This document shows positions 1 to 8,566 of a stretch of 64,000 nucleotides of DNA, piece by piece. How positions within the stretch are numbered: the first letter of the stretch is position 1; each line of letters opens with the position of its first letter. Origin of the DNA: Bradyrhizobium septentrionale. Its GTDB lineage: Bacteria > Pseudomonadota > Alphaproteobacteria > Rhizobiales > Xanthobacteraceae. Position numbers and translations under genes: made by a program. The notes below the pieces were generated by a model that worked only from the letters and a program-made list of their open reading frames with translations, ran no database searches and was not told the DNA's origin. The DNA lies in assembly GCF_011516645.4 (NCBI RefSeq), contig NZ_CP088285.1, positions 4,792,501-4,856,500 on the forward strand. The letters run 5' to 3'.

Positions 1-241
1 ATGATCAGCCTGACGCCGAGCCGATATCGGCGCGGCGAACGTGCCTGCGCGTCAGGCGCAATTCGTTGGTCTGGTGAAGCTTGCAGCGAAGCTCTGACGG
101 GTGTGCGTGGTCCGGCGATCAGGCCCGGTCGCTAGGCCTACGGCCGGGTTGTTGCGTTTGTCGGTGAGCGTTGCTGCGGAGACTGATGGTGTGATCGCCG
201 GCACTTAGAGATTGCATCGATAGCGCGCGACGGGGAGCGGC

Positions 242-254
242 GGGGGGGGGGGGG
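242..254. repeat. Run of 13 G
   Basis: An uninterrupted run of thirteen G residues lies just outside the left end of the IS481-family element. Such runs are prone to slippage and to sequencing error, so the exact length is uncertain. Nothing recognisable as a gene is seen in positions 1-266. Confidence 0.8.
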
Positions 255-266
255 CTTTTCTGGTGG

Positions 267-320
267 TACAGACCGGATAGATACCCGACAGTTTAGACCG
301 GCATGATTGCCGACAGGTTT
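267..320 (+). repeat. Left terminal inverted repeat of the IS481-family element
   Basis: This stretch contains two imperfect copies of a GACCGGCATGATTGCCGACA-like motif. It is the inverted counterpart of 4625-4680. The match is closest over the inner copy and looser over the outer copy. Confidence 0.75.
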
Positions 321-324
321 CTAG

Positions 325-1768
325 GAGCTTGTCTGGATAGTCGCTGTTCAAATCTGGTCGGGTCTGATTCAACATTGGGCGATGAGCAAGTATTTTCGGC
401 CTTGGAACATCGATCAGACGCTGCTTCTGCCGCCGAATGTGCAGGACTTCGTGCCGAAAGGCCATGTCTCGCGGTTTATGGTTGATCTGGTGCGGGAGAG
501 CCTCGATCTCAGGGAGATCATGGGCAGCTATGTGAGCGGGCTTGGGCAGCCGCCGTTTGATCCGCGGATGATGGTGGCGCTGCTGCTGCATAGCTATGCG
601 AGTGGGCTGTATTCGTCGCGTCGGATTGCCAAGGCCTGCCGGGAGCGGAACGATTTTGTGATGATCGTGGCGCTGGATGCGCCGGATTTTCGGACGATCA
701 GCGACTTTCGCAAGCGACATTTGAAGGCGCTCGGCGCGCTATTCGTGCAGGTTCTGAAGTTGTGCGAGACGGCCGGGCTGGTCAAGCTCGGTCATGTCGC
801 GCTGGATGGTACGAAGATCAAGGCGAACGCGTCGAAACACAAGGCGATGAGTTATGAGCGCATGAAGAAGCGCGAGGCGGAATTGAAGGCCGAGGTCGCT
901 CGCATGCTGGCGGCCGCCGAGGCGGCGGATGCCTCGGAGGATGAGACTTTCGGCAACAGCGACGAACTGCCGGACTGGACCGTCGACAAGCAGAAACGGC
1001 TGGCGAAGATCCAGCAAGCGATGGCGGCGCTGGAAGCGGACGCCAAACTGGCGGCGGAGGAAGAGCGCCGCATCGAGGCCGAAAAGGAACAGCAGCGCCA
1101 GGCCGAAGGCCGCAAGAAGCCGGGCAAACCGGCGGCGCTGCCATCGGAGGAACCCAATCCCAAGGCGCAACGCAACTTCACCGATCCGGAAAGCCGCATC
1201 ATGAAGTCGAAGGATGGCTTCGTTCAGGCCTATAATGCCCAGGCGGCCGTCGATGCACATGCCCAGATCATTGTCGCGCAAGAACTGACCCAGCACGGCA
1301 GCGATCAGGGCCAGTTGGTGCCCCTGATCGAGGCCATCGAGAGCAATCTTGGCCGCAAGCCGCGGCAGGCCTCAGCGGATTCCGGCTACTGCAGCGAAGC
1401 CAATCTCGAAGCGCTCGACACACGCAGCATCGATGGCTATGTCGCGCCCGGACGCGCCAAGCACCCGACAGTAGCGAACGGAAAAGTCGGCGGCCCGCTG
1501 ACACAGGCCATGCGAAAGAAGATCGACGATGGCGGCTTCGAAACACCCTACCGATTGCGAAAGCAAGTGGTGGAGCCGGTGTTCGGGCAGATCAAACAGG
1601 CAAGAGGCTTCCGCCAGTTCCTGTTGCGGGGCATCGAGAAAGTGCGCGCCGAGTGGACAATGATCTGCACCGTCCATAACCTCCTCAAGCTGTTCAACCT
1701 CGCAAACGCAGCCTGAGCCTGCTACTCTACAACAAATGCCCGTCACGAAAACATATCTGGACGGGCTC
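325..1768 (+). mobile_element. IS1182-family insertion sequence
   Basis: A complete element of about 1.44 kb with one transposase gene. Imperfect terminal inverted repeats read GAGCTTGTCTGGATA on the left and, as reverse complement, GAGCCCGTCCAGATA on the right. The element is flanked on both sides by CTAG (321-324 and 1769-1772), which I read as the target duplication. The right CTAG is shared with the neighbouring IS1380-family element. Confidence 0.8.
382..1716 (+). CDS. IS1182-family transposase
   Basis: A 444-residue DDE transposase of the IS1182 group (IS5-like superfamily). The N-terminal part, which includes the segment SRRIAKACRERNDFVMI and the first catalytic aspartate region LDGTKIKANASKHKAM, is typical of this family. 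A charged, lysine- and glutamate-rich coiled insertion covers about residues 150-250. The conserved end EPVFGQIKQARGFRQFLLRG supplies the glutamate region. The length is normal and the frame is open throughout, so the gene looks intact. It lies between matching terminal repeats and transposes the element that carries it. A long open frame on the opposite strand is a shadow produced by GC-rich codon use. Confidence 0.93.
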   Translation: MSKYFRPWNIDQTLLLPPNVQDFVPKGHVSRFMVDLVRESLDLREIMGSYVSGLGQPPFDPRMMVALLLHSYASGLYSSRRIAKACRERNDFVMIVALDAPDFRTISDFRKRHLKALGALFVQVLKLCETAGLVKLGHVALDGTKIKANASKHKAMSYERMKKREAELKAEVARMLAAAEAADASEDETFGNSDELPDWTVDKQKRLAKIQQAMAALEADAKLAAEEERRIEAEKEQQRQAEGRKKPGKPAALPSEEPNPKAQRNFTDPESRIMKSKDGFVQAYNAQAAVDAHAQIIVAQELTQHGSDQGQLVPLIEAIESNLGRKPRQASADSGYCSEANLEALDTRSIDGYVAPGRAKHPTVANGKVGGPLTQAMRKKIDDGGFETPYRLRKQVVEPVFGQIKQARGFRQFLLRGIEKVRAEWTMICTVHNLLKLFNLANAA

Positions 1769-1772
1769 CTAG

Positions 1773-3404
1773 CCCGTCTTATTCGTCAGAGTGCGCCTGA
1801 GAGGCTGGCGAGCGTGGTGTAAAGCGCTGATGCGGCGTAGGATTCGGTTGCAAAGCCAACCCCATCACCTCAACCGCGAACGCCAGGCCCGCCATGACCG
1901 ATGATACGATTCTGCCCTTCTCGTTTCCAGCCGTTCACGCCAAGAAAGTCACAGCTGCCTTCGATGGCGGTCGGCTGACCTCGAACGGGGGCGTGATGCT
2001 TCTGGCGATGGCCGAGCGGCGTCTCGGCTTGGCCGACAATTTGGCCCGGGTGTTCCCGGATCGGCGCGATCCGACGCGGGTCGTGCACAGCCTTGTCGAT
2101 ATGTTCCGCGCGCGCATGTTCGCGATCTGCTGCGGCTACGAGGACGCCGACGACCTCGATCATCTGCGGTCCGATCCCGCATTCAAGCTGGCCTGCGGAC
2201 GGCTGCCGGACACGGGTCGCGATCTGTGTTCCCAACCGACGCTGTCGCGGCTGGAGAATGCTCCGCGCCTGCGCGACGTGATCCGACTGACCTACACTTT
2301 GGTCGACGCATGGATGGATAGCTACCCGCGCGAGCCGGCATCCGTCACGCTCGACATCGATGATACCTGCGATGTCGTCCACGGCCATCAGCAGCTCTCG
2401 CTGTTCAACGCTCATTATGACGAACGCTGCTTCCTGCCGATCCACGTCTACGACACGGAGAAGAGCCGGCCCGTGGCGGTCGTGCTGCGGCCCGGCAAGA
2501 CGCCGGGCGGCGTCGAGGTGCGTGCCCACCTGCGCCGCCTGATCCGGCATATCCGGACGCGGTGGCACAACACGCGAATTACGTTCCGTGGCGACGGGCA
2601 CTATGCCCGGCCGGAGGCAATGGCGTGGTGCGAGACCAACGGCATCGACTACATCTTCGGTCTGTCCGGCACCAAGCCGCTCGCCAGAAAACTCGACGAG
2701 GCCGCCGACGACATCCGCACGCGACGCGCCATCGAGAACCTGCCGGTTCTGCGTGGCTATACCGAGACGCGCCACAAGGCAAAGTCCTGGGATCGCGAAC
2801 GGCGTACCGTCGCCCGTATTGAGGCGACGATGCTCGGCCTCGACATCCGTTTCGTCGTCACCAGCCTCGATGTCGGCTCGGCCGAGTGGATCTACGACAG
2901 CCTGTATTGCGCGCGCGGCCAAGCCGAGAATCTGATCAAGCTGCATAAGACACAGCTCGCCTCCGATCGCACCAGCTGCCGTTCGGCGCTCGCCAATCAA
3001 GTCCGCCTCGTTCTCCACACCGCCGCTTATTGGCTGATGCTGACCGTGCGCGACGCGATTCCCAAAGCCCGGGAATTGGCCACAGCCGAGTTCGCGACGC
3101 TGCGTCTTCGTCTCTTGAAACTCGCTGCCCGTGTGGTCGAGACCACGAGCCGCATTCGCCTTGCGTTTGCCGCGGCATGTCCCGAAGCCGACCTGATCCG
3201 CGGCTTGCCAGGCGCGCTGCTGCCTCTCGGTCCTTGACCGGCGGGGCGTCCGCCCCCCGTTCGCCCAACCTACACCTCAAGCGCGTTGCAAAGTACGGGT
3301 CGGTCAGGCGGTGAAAAGCCGAAGGCAATCCCGCGCGCCTCGTCAGAGCAGATGTGCGGCCACATCAATCGGACTAAAAAAAGCACTCTCACGAATAGGA
3401 CGGG
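1773..3404 (+). mobile_element. IS1380-family insertion sequence
   Basis: A complete element of about 1.63 kb. The left end, CCCGTCTTATTCGTCAGAG (1773-1791), matches the reverse complement of the right end, CCCGTCCTATTCGTGAGAG, ending at 3404. CTAG flanks it at 1769-1772 and 3405-3408, consistent with a 4-bp target duplication. The family call comes from the transposase. Confidence 0.82.
1894..3237 (+). CDS. IS1380-family transposase
   Basis: A 447-residue transposase of the IS1380 family. Family hallmarks are visible: the N-terminal segment DGGRLTSNGGVMLLAMAERR, the segment CSQPTLSRLEN, the first catalytic region VTLDIDDTCDVVHGHQQLSL (about residues 150-169), the middle region TFRGDGHYARPEAMAWCE, and the C-terminal region YCARGQAENLIKLHKTQLASDR with the catalytic glutamate. 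The length is normal and there is no interruption. The gene fills most of the element bounded by 1773 and 3404. It is unrelated to the IS1182-type transposase beside it. Confidence 0.93.
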   Translation: MTDDTILPFSFPAVHAKKVTAAFDGGRLTSNGGVMLLAMAERRLGLADNLARVFPDRRDPTRVVHSLVDMFRARMFAICCGYEDADDLDHLRSDPAFKLACGRLPDTGRDLCSQPTLSRLENAPRLRDVIRLTYTLVDAWMDSYPREPASVTLDIDDTCDVVHGHQQLSLFNAHYDERCFLPIHVYDTEKSRPVAVVLRPGKTPGGVEVRAHLRRLIRHIRTRWHNTRITFRGDGHYARPEAMAWCETNGIDYIFGLSGTKPLARKLDEAADDIRTRRAIENLPVLRGYTETRHKAKSWDRERRTVARIEATMLGLDIRFVVTSLDVGSAEWIYDSLYCARGQAENLIKLHKTQLASDRTSCRSALANQVRLVLHTAAYWLMLTVRDAIPKARELATAEFATLRLRLLKLAARVVETTSRIRLAFAAACPEADLIRGLPGALLPLGP

Positions 3405-3432
3405 CTAGAAGCATCGGCGGGAGGGCCCGACG

Positions 3433-4623
3433 ATGCCGTTCAGAGAGACCAGTCGGATGGAAGAGCGTATCCGGATGCTTATGGAGTACGAGAGCGGGAA
3501 CTGGAGCGTGTCGGAGTTGTGCCGCCGTCACGGTATCTGCCGCGACACGTTTTACGCATGGCGCCAGCGGAAGCAGAGCGGCGATCCGGAGTGGTTCAGG
3601 GACCGTTCGCACGCGCCGCAGCAATGCCGACAAACGACCGATGCGGCGATTGCAGAGAAGGTGATCGCGGCTCGGCAGCGCTTTCCCTATCTGGGACCGC
3701 GCAAGCTGCTCGCCCTGCTTGACCGCCAGGCGCCGGAGATCGATTGGCCGGCGGCGTCGACGATTGGGAGCATTCTCAAGCGCGCGGGGCTGATCTCGCC
3801 GGTGAAGCGCCGCCGCCGTCCGCTCGACCAGCGGCGTCCCTGCACGCCGGTGCAGGAGCCGAACGACGAGTGGAGCGTGGACTTCAAGGGTTGGTTCCGC
3901 ACCCGCGACCAGTGCCGGATTGATCCGTTGACGGTGGCTGACAGCCACAGTCGCTTCCTGATCGAACTGCAGATCGTCGCACCGACGACCGAGGGCGTCC
4001 GCCCCCGCTTCGAGAGGGCTTTCCGCGAGCATGGCCTGCCGCGGGCAATCCGCTGCGACAATGGTTCGCCGTTCGGCTCGCGCGGCGCCGGCGGTCTCAC
4101 CACATTGTCGGTCTGGTGGCTGAAGCTCGGCATTACGCCGCACTTCATCCGTCCGGCCTCGCCGCAGGAGAACGGTCGCCATGAGCGCATGCATCGCACC
4201 TTGAAGGCGCAAACATCGAGCCCACCGGCAGATAATGCGTCCGAGCAACAGGCCCGCTTTGACGCCTTCCGAGAGCATTACAATAAGGAACGTCCTCACG
4301 AAGCGCTGGGCCAACGGCCGCCGGAGGACGCCTATCGAGCATCTCAACGCACCATGCCGGATCGCGAGCAAGACCCCTGGTATGACGCCGATCACCAGGC
4401 CCGCCGTGTTCGCGGCAATGGGGAGATTAAATGGAAAGGCAAGTTCGTCTTTATCGGTCAGGCGCTGGTGAACGAACTTGTCGGCATCGCCGAACTCGAT
4501 ACCGGTGACCACGTCGTCCGCTTCTGCGACCTCGACGTCGGTCTCATCGACCGCCGCGGCCTGTTCACCCGGTTCGCTCCGCCTCGTGAGGGGCTGCGCG
4601 AACCGGGCGAACAGACCGCTTAA
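3433..4623 (+). CDS. IS481-family transposase
   Basis: A 396-residue transposase. An N-terminal helix-turn-helix (about residues 15-45, with WSVSELCRRHGICRDTFYAWR) is followed by an integrase-core (rve) domain. The catalytic triad is readable: D in DEWSVDFKGWF, D in IRCDNGSPFG, and E in ASPQENGRHERMHRTLK. This order and the length fit the IS481 family rather than the two-frame IS3 family. The start ATG at 3433 lies 24 bases after the CTAG that closes the IS1380-family insertion. The promoter region of this transposase has therefore been separated from its original left end, although the frame itself is intact. Confidence 0.92.
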   Translation: MPFRETSRMEERIRMLMEYESGNWSVSELCRRHGICRDTFYAWRQRKQSGDPEWFRDRSHAPQQCRQTTDAAIAEKVIAARQRFPYLGPRKLLALLDRQAPEIDWPAASTIGSILKRAGLISPVKRRRRPLDQRRPCTPVQEPNDEWSVDFKGWFRTRDQCRIDPLTVADSHSRFLIELQIVAPTTEGVRPRFERAFREHGLPRAIRCDNGSPFGSRGAGGLTTLSVWWLKLGITPHFIRPASPQENGRHERMHRTLKAQTSSPPADNASEQQARFDAFREHYNKERPHEALGQRPPEDAYRASQRTMPDREQDPWYDADHQARRVRGNGEIKWKGKFVFIGQALVNELVGIAELDTGDHVVRFCDLDVGLIDRRGLFTRFAPPREGLREPGEQTA

Positions 4624-4624
4624 C

Positions 4625-4680
4625 CCAAACTGTCGGGGATCATGCCGGTCCAAAATGTCGGGAATCATGCCGGTTGAACA
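4625..4680 (-). repeat. Right terminal inverted repeat of the IS481-family element
   Basis: Two direct copies of a TGTCGGGAATCATGCCGGT-like motif follow the transposase stop codon. Their reverse complement aligns with 267-320. The first copy reads GGGGATC and the second GGGAATC at the variable point. Confidence 0.75.
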
Positions 4681-4933
4681 GGTCCGACGGAGCGACTGGC
4701 GGCTTCGCGGTGAGGCCTCGTCGCTTATTGAGGCCTCGCAAGGAACAGGACCTATCAGCGTAGCTGACATCGGACAGTCGATCGTCGGGTGCGAGACTAC
4801 ATGTTACCGGTGATCGGCGAGCGTGGATATTCCCTAAAGGTGGTCTGTCGTGGAAGGCAGCTGCGAGCAATCACGCGATCCTCAGCCCGTGTCTGCTGAC
4901 GAGGGCTGTGATGTTCAGTCGATGGTTTGTTGT

Positions 4934-4966
4934 CGTCAGCTTTTCGACAGGTACTGCTGGTACAGT
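4934..4966 (+). promoter_or_regulatory. tts box upstream of nopE1
   Basis: The core CGTCAGCTTTTCGACAGGT matches the rhizobial tts box (TtsI target; known core close to GTCAGCTTNTCGAAAGCT). It points toward nopE1, whose start is about 200 bases downstream. Confidence 0.8.
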
Positions 4967-5168
4967 CTTGGGACTTGGATGCGTGCGACATGCTCGTGCC
5001 AAGCCGACGAGAGAAGGGAGGGATCTCATCAGGGTTGCCGACGCCGGCAGCGAGAAGCATCCATTCGCTCGCCATCGGGCCAGGGGTGCGTTCTAAAATG
5101 GTTCCTAGTTGATTGAGCACAACGCTCGCAATTTTACCGCTTTCTTCGATGCAACAGGAGTGAACTAA

Positions 5169-6656
5169 ATGGCGTATCTTCCCGTGGCCGGTCTCCCCGT
5201 GGTCGGCGCACTCGATTCGACGGTGAATGGAGTGGGGTCTGACGGGGTGGTTGCCAGCCCCGCTTTCGGCGCGCTGTTGGGGCAGTATGCCTCGACGGGT
5301 GCCTACCAGTACCTGCCGGCAGGTACTGCCGTCGTTGTCGCTCCGGTGGTCGTCACTCCAGTCGTGGTTGCTCCCATGTACATGATGGCGCCACCTCCTC
5401 CTTCCATGCTGTTGAGCCAGCAAAGTTCGGGTTTGGAGTCTTCCGTCGATCCGGTATGGACGCATGAGGTCAAGGATGGTAAGGCCACGATCAACCTCGG
5501 CGACAAATATACGATCACGGCCAATGAGAAGGATGGCACCTGGACCGTTCGCAACAACCAGACCGGCCATGTCACGAAGATCCATGGCGATCCCCATGTT
5601 GACGCGGACGGGGATGGCAGGGATGACTTCGACTTCAAGAAAGATATGACCTTCCAGCTCGACGATGGGACCAAGATTGCCGTCAATAATGTCGACTACG
5701 GTAATGGTGAGGCCATCTCCTCAAAGTTGACCATTACGAACGGTCACAACGCGATGGTTGTGGAGGGGCTCGGCGACGACAAGGATGGCAAAAACAATCT
5801 GAGGGTGACCCAGTCCAATGCTGGCATGACTCTTGATGAGCTGACACCCGATGGTGCCCAGGTGATCCATGAGAGTGGCCAAGGCTGGGTCGATGGCGCC
5901 GGCGGCGTGGTGAATCAGGCGAGTATCGATGCCGGCGAACAGGGTCGCGCGCCGGGCAACTACCAGTCTGCAAGCGCAACGCCTGCCACTGCAACACCCG
6001 TGTTCTTCGTTCCTCCTCCACCGCCGCCTCTTGCGATGGTTCCGCTTGCCGTCGCGCCGGCGCCGTCATCTCAGCCAGCGCCAGTGTGGTCGCACGAGGT
6101 CAAGGACGGCAAGGCGACGATCAACCTTGGTGATAAGTATACGATCACAGCCGATGAGAAGGACGGCACCTGGACCGTTAGGAACAACCAGACCGGCCAT
6201 GTCTCGAGGATCCACGGCGATCCTCATGTCGATGCTAATGGCGACGGCAAGGACGATTTCGACTTCAAGAAAGGTATGACCTTCCAGCTCGACGACGGCA
6301 CGAAGATCACGGTGGACACGGTCGATTATGGCAAGGGAAAAACCATCTCCTCGAAGCTCACCATCACCAACGGCGACAATGCCATGGTTGTGGAGGGGCT
6401 CGGCGACGACAAGGATGGGAAGAACAATCTGAAGGTCACGCAGTCTAATGCTGGGCGGACGCTTGATCAGCTGACGTCCGATGGAGCTCAGACAATCCAT
6501 GAGACAAATCAGGGGTGGGTTGACAACTCCGGACGCAAGGTGACGCAGTCGGTGATCAACCACAATGAGAACCCGGATGCGCCGCCGGATTTCAAGACGA
6601 TGATGCGCGAGAGCATGTTCCGGCGCATTTTCCGTCACGATGCACAGCCGGCATGA
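5169..6656 (+). CDS. nopE1: NopE1-like type III effector with two self-cleaving DUF1521 domains
   Basis: A 495-residue protein with two copies of the DUF1521 (metal-ion-inducible autocleavage) domain, about residues 95-255 and 305-465. The two copies are clearly an internal duplication. Each holds the cleavage motif GDPHVD (residues 140-145 and 350-355), followed by an acidic DADGDG- or DANGDG-type stretch that suits calcium binding. NopE1 and NopE2 of Bradyrhizobium are known to be secreted by the T3SS and to cleave themselves at this motif when calcium is present. Proline- and valine-rich linkers precede each domain. The start ATG is preceded by an AGGAG-type ribosome site, and a tts box lies about 200 bases upstream. 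The N-terminal 90 residues should carry the secretion signal. The architecture makes the family assignment firm; NopE1 versus NopE2 is less certain. Confidence 0.9.
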   Translation: MAYLPVAGLPVVGALDSTVNGVGSDGVVASPAFGALLGQYASTGAYQYLPAGTAVVVAPVVVTPVVVAPMYMMAPPPPSMLLSQQSSGLESSVDPVWTHEVKDGKATINLGDKYTITANEKDGTWTVRNNQTGHVTKIHGDPHVDADGDGRDDFDFKKDMTFQLDDGTKIAVNNVDYGNGEAISSKLTITNGHNAMVVEGLGDDKDGKNNLRVTQSNAGMTLDELTPDGAQVIHESGQGWVDGAGGVVNQASIDAGEQGRAPGNYQSASATPATATPVFFVPPPPPPLAMVPLAVAPAPSSQPAPVWSHEVKDGKATINLGDKYTITADEKDGTWTVRNNQTGHVSRIHGDPHVDANGDGKDDFDFKKGMTFQLDDGTKITVDTVDYGKGKTISSKLTITNGDNAMVVEGLGDDKDGKNNLKVTQSNAGRTLDQLTSDGAQTIHETNQGWVDNSGRKVTQSVINHNENPDAPPDFKTMMRESMFRRIFRHDAQPA

Positions 6657-7369
6657 GGCCCGATCCCGGGGCGTGTCGGAAACTCGTGGAAGCGGGCGCT
6701 AGCGCCCGCCTTTCATTTTCGCCAAACGGCCGCGAGAATGGCAGCTTGGCGATCTATCGATTCAGGATCGACGGTAACAGCCAGATTGTCTCGGCAATCG
6801 CAGCCTTCGCCCCGACAAACGGGCGGAGGGCCTCCAGGCCCGGCTACCCGGCCAGAATTGCTGCGGCGCGTTCCCGCCCGTTGTCGGCGATGGAGGCGTT
6901 GCACAGGAACGGTGCTCTCAGGTTTGTCTGCATGCCGACGCAAGCGTCGCAGTGAAAATCCCGTCAAGATCGCAGATTGGATTGAGGGCTGCCTCGACGG
7001 CGCGATCTACCCTCGGCTCAAAAGCACAAGCCCTGTCTCGCGTTGAGCTCTGCCTGTCTTTAGCCTCCGAAGCCGGGCGTGAACCCCAGCGCCCCCGAAC
7101 ATCCATCAGCTTCTCAGGAAGCCGGAGGCGCCGTGGGCTATGAGCATCGCCATTCCCGTCAAAGTCTGCTGCTAGGGACGTTAAAAGGAAATCGCAGCAG
7201 CCCGCTGCCAAAAAGATCCAGGTGCATTCGGATTCGCGGACCCGCTCGCAGCTCGGATCTGAGATCATTGAATGCGCATCTAACTGGTGGCATGTGCCAA
7301 GTCTCACTTGGCACGTCTTCGATTCGATCACCACGCGGGCTGTATCTCTATGTGGCGCCGAGCATCGGC
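6657..7369. other. Stretch without a recognised gene
   Basis: Several overlapping open frames exist on both strands, but none shows family features, a good start site or plausible codon use. A GTG-started frame on the minus strand overlaps the stop of the small gene at 7370 by four bases. It is cysteine- and arginine-rich and unconvincing. Confidence 0.5.
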
Positions 7370-7567
7370 TCACCCATCATCAAGCTCGCTCATGGCCTCA
7401 TCCATATCCGACTGGGAATCGCTTATGACTTGCGTGGCGACGGAAACGAGAGCCTTTTCGAATGCTCGGCGCAGTAGCGCTGCACGCGTGTCATCGCCGC
7501 CGCTCTCGGCGGTATCGGAGGGGGCGCCAACCTGCGGCGCTGTTGCATTAATATCGGCTGCGTTCAT
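7370..7567 (-). CDS. Small tts-box-linked protein, function unknown
   Basis: A 65-residue acidic protein, chosen to start at ATG 7567. An in-frame ATG at 7618 exists but would overlap the tts box (7618-7649), which argues for the internal start. The sequence has a polar N-terminus followed by a predicted amphipathic helix (RAALLRRAFEKALVSVATQ) and an acidic tail ending SELDDG. I do not recognise the family. The size is close to that of the 7-kDa needle protein NopA, but the C-terminus lacks the hydrophobic end usual in needle subunits, so I do not assign it. Position directly behind a tts box, between nopE1 and the T3SS operon, suggests a secreted or accessory T3SS protein. Confidence 0.45.
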   Translation of the reverse strand: MNAADINATAPQVGAPSDTAESGGDDTRAALLRRAFEKALVSVATQVISDSQSDMDEAMSELDDG

Positions 7568-7617
7568 GTCGTAACACCCGGATAGCGGCGTCGCCGCGAG
7601 ATGACCTATCCGCTTCA

Positions 7618-7649
7618 TGCTAGCAGGGGCAGCTTGCGAAAAGCTGACT
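7618..7649 (-). promoter_or_regulatory. tts box, minus strand
   Basis: Read on the minus strand the core is GTCAGCTTTTCGCAAGCT, one mismatch from the tts consensus, followed by a C-rich stretch. It points toward the small gene ending at 7370. Confidence 0.75.
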
Positions 7650-8261
7650 AAGATCGAGCCCCCTTGGCGGCTTCATCCATGACCACGCAAGTGAGGACAA
7701 CCGCTGTGCCGGCAAGGTCATTACTGCGATCGGAGCTCTGGTAAATCATGGCGCCAAAACACTTGGCCACGTCAGCAAGCGCGACGGCGACTGTTGCGCG
7801 TTGAAGGCTCAGTGGTACCACAAGCATTTGTGGAGCTATCGTGCTCGATCTGGCGCGCGCGGCAAGCCACCGAGATCGCACGATCATGGCAGGGACGCAC
7901 CTCACGCCAGTTCCACAAGAAGAGCAACACCTTGCTGGCGCAGCTCGATCGCATTCTCGACCGCTTTGAATTGCAAGCCAAACGTTGCGCGTCATGAGAT
8001 TATCCCTCGCCAGCATCGCCCAGAACCTTCGCCGAACGGATTCCTATCCAACGCGGGCTCGCATAGGCACCCGTCATCGCGACGGAGCATCGAAATCAAA
8101 ATGCTGCCACTCTTTTCACGGAATGGGCCGAAGCAGGGGGGGGCATTTGCTCGAACAGAGCGTTGCGGGCCCGGACCCGGAGCGGACGTGGCGTCCTGCG
8201 TCTCGACTCCCCTGGCACAAGCCTTGACGAATCTCGACGCGCGGCGTCTGTATGTAGATCT
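7650..8261. other. Stretch without a recognised gene
   Basis: Short open frames occur on both strands, for example a 67-codon plus-strand frame ending near 7997. None has family features that I can name. The stretch precedes the cobalamin riboswitch and should contain the promoter of the nrd operon. Confidence 0.45.
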
Positions 8262-8450
8262 GCCACGGTCTTCCATTCTGCATCTAGTAGGATGGAAGCT
8301 AAGAGGGAACCCGGTGCGCCGGTAACGGCTATTCCGGGGCTGCCCCCGCAACTGTAAGCGGCGAGCGGTTGTCATAATGGTCACTGGCCGCGACAGCACC
8401 GGGAAGGCCGACAGCCGCAGCGACCCGCGAGCCAGGAGACCTGCCGCGAC
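8262..8450 (+). ncRNA. Cobalamin (B12) riboswitch
   Basis: Conserved blocks of the cobalamin aptamer appear in the right order: AAGAGGGAACCCGGTG, then GCCCCCGCAACTGTAAGCGG (the B12-box region), then ACCGGGAAGGCC, then GAGCCAGGAGACCTGCC. Downstream, AACGTCC (8458-8464) can pair with GGACGTT (8500-8506) around a GGGG/CCCC hairpin, which could be the expression platform. There is no U-tract, so translational or Rho-dependent control seems more likely than intrinsic termination. Such riboswitches usually switch genes off when cobalamin is plentiful. Confidence 0.93.
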
Positions 8451-8566
8451 AGAATAGAACGTCCTCGGGCGGGGTGCCCCGTGCGTCGCTTGCAGCCTGG
8501 GACGTTTGACCCGTCTCCTCGCAAGTCGTGCGCGTGGCTTCACCCCCTAACATCGCGGGGTTGCCG

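Larger units (their letters stand above)
267..4680 (+). mobile_element. IS481-family element, split by two nested insertion sequences
   Basis: Positions 267-320 and the reverse complement of 4625-4680 align closely. Each holds two copies of a motif of the type ACCGGCATGATTCCCGACA, giving terminal inverted repeats. The IS481-type transposase (3433-4623) abuts the right end. Its left end is now 3.1 kb away because an IS1182-family element (325-1768) and an IS1380-family element (1773-3404) lie between. Removing both leaves about 1.3 kb, a usual size for IS481-family elements. No target duplication of the outer element was seen. Confidence 0.8.

Noticed and set aside
1870..3018. A 382-codon frame antisense to the IS1380-family transposase
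   Set aside because: A shadow of the transposase frame without start-site features or motifs.
7370..7618. Assignment of the small tts-box gene as the needle protein NopA
   Set aside because: Size fits but the C-terminus does not resemble known needle subunits, and in NGR234 nopA lies beside rhcV, which is not in this window.
7648..8016. A 122-codon minus-strand frame upstream of the tts box
   Set aside because: Cysteine- and arginine-rich translation, no ribosome site, and the tts box lies downstream of it.
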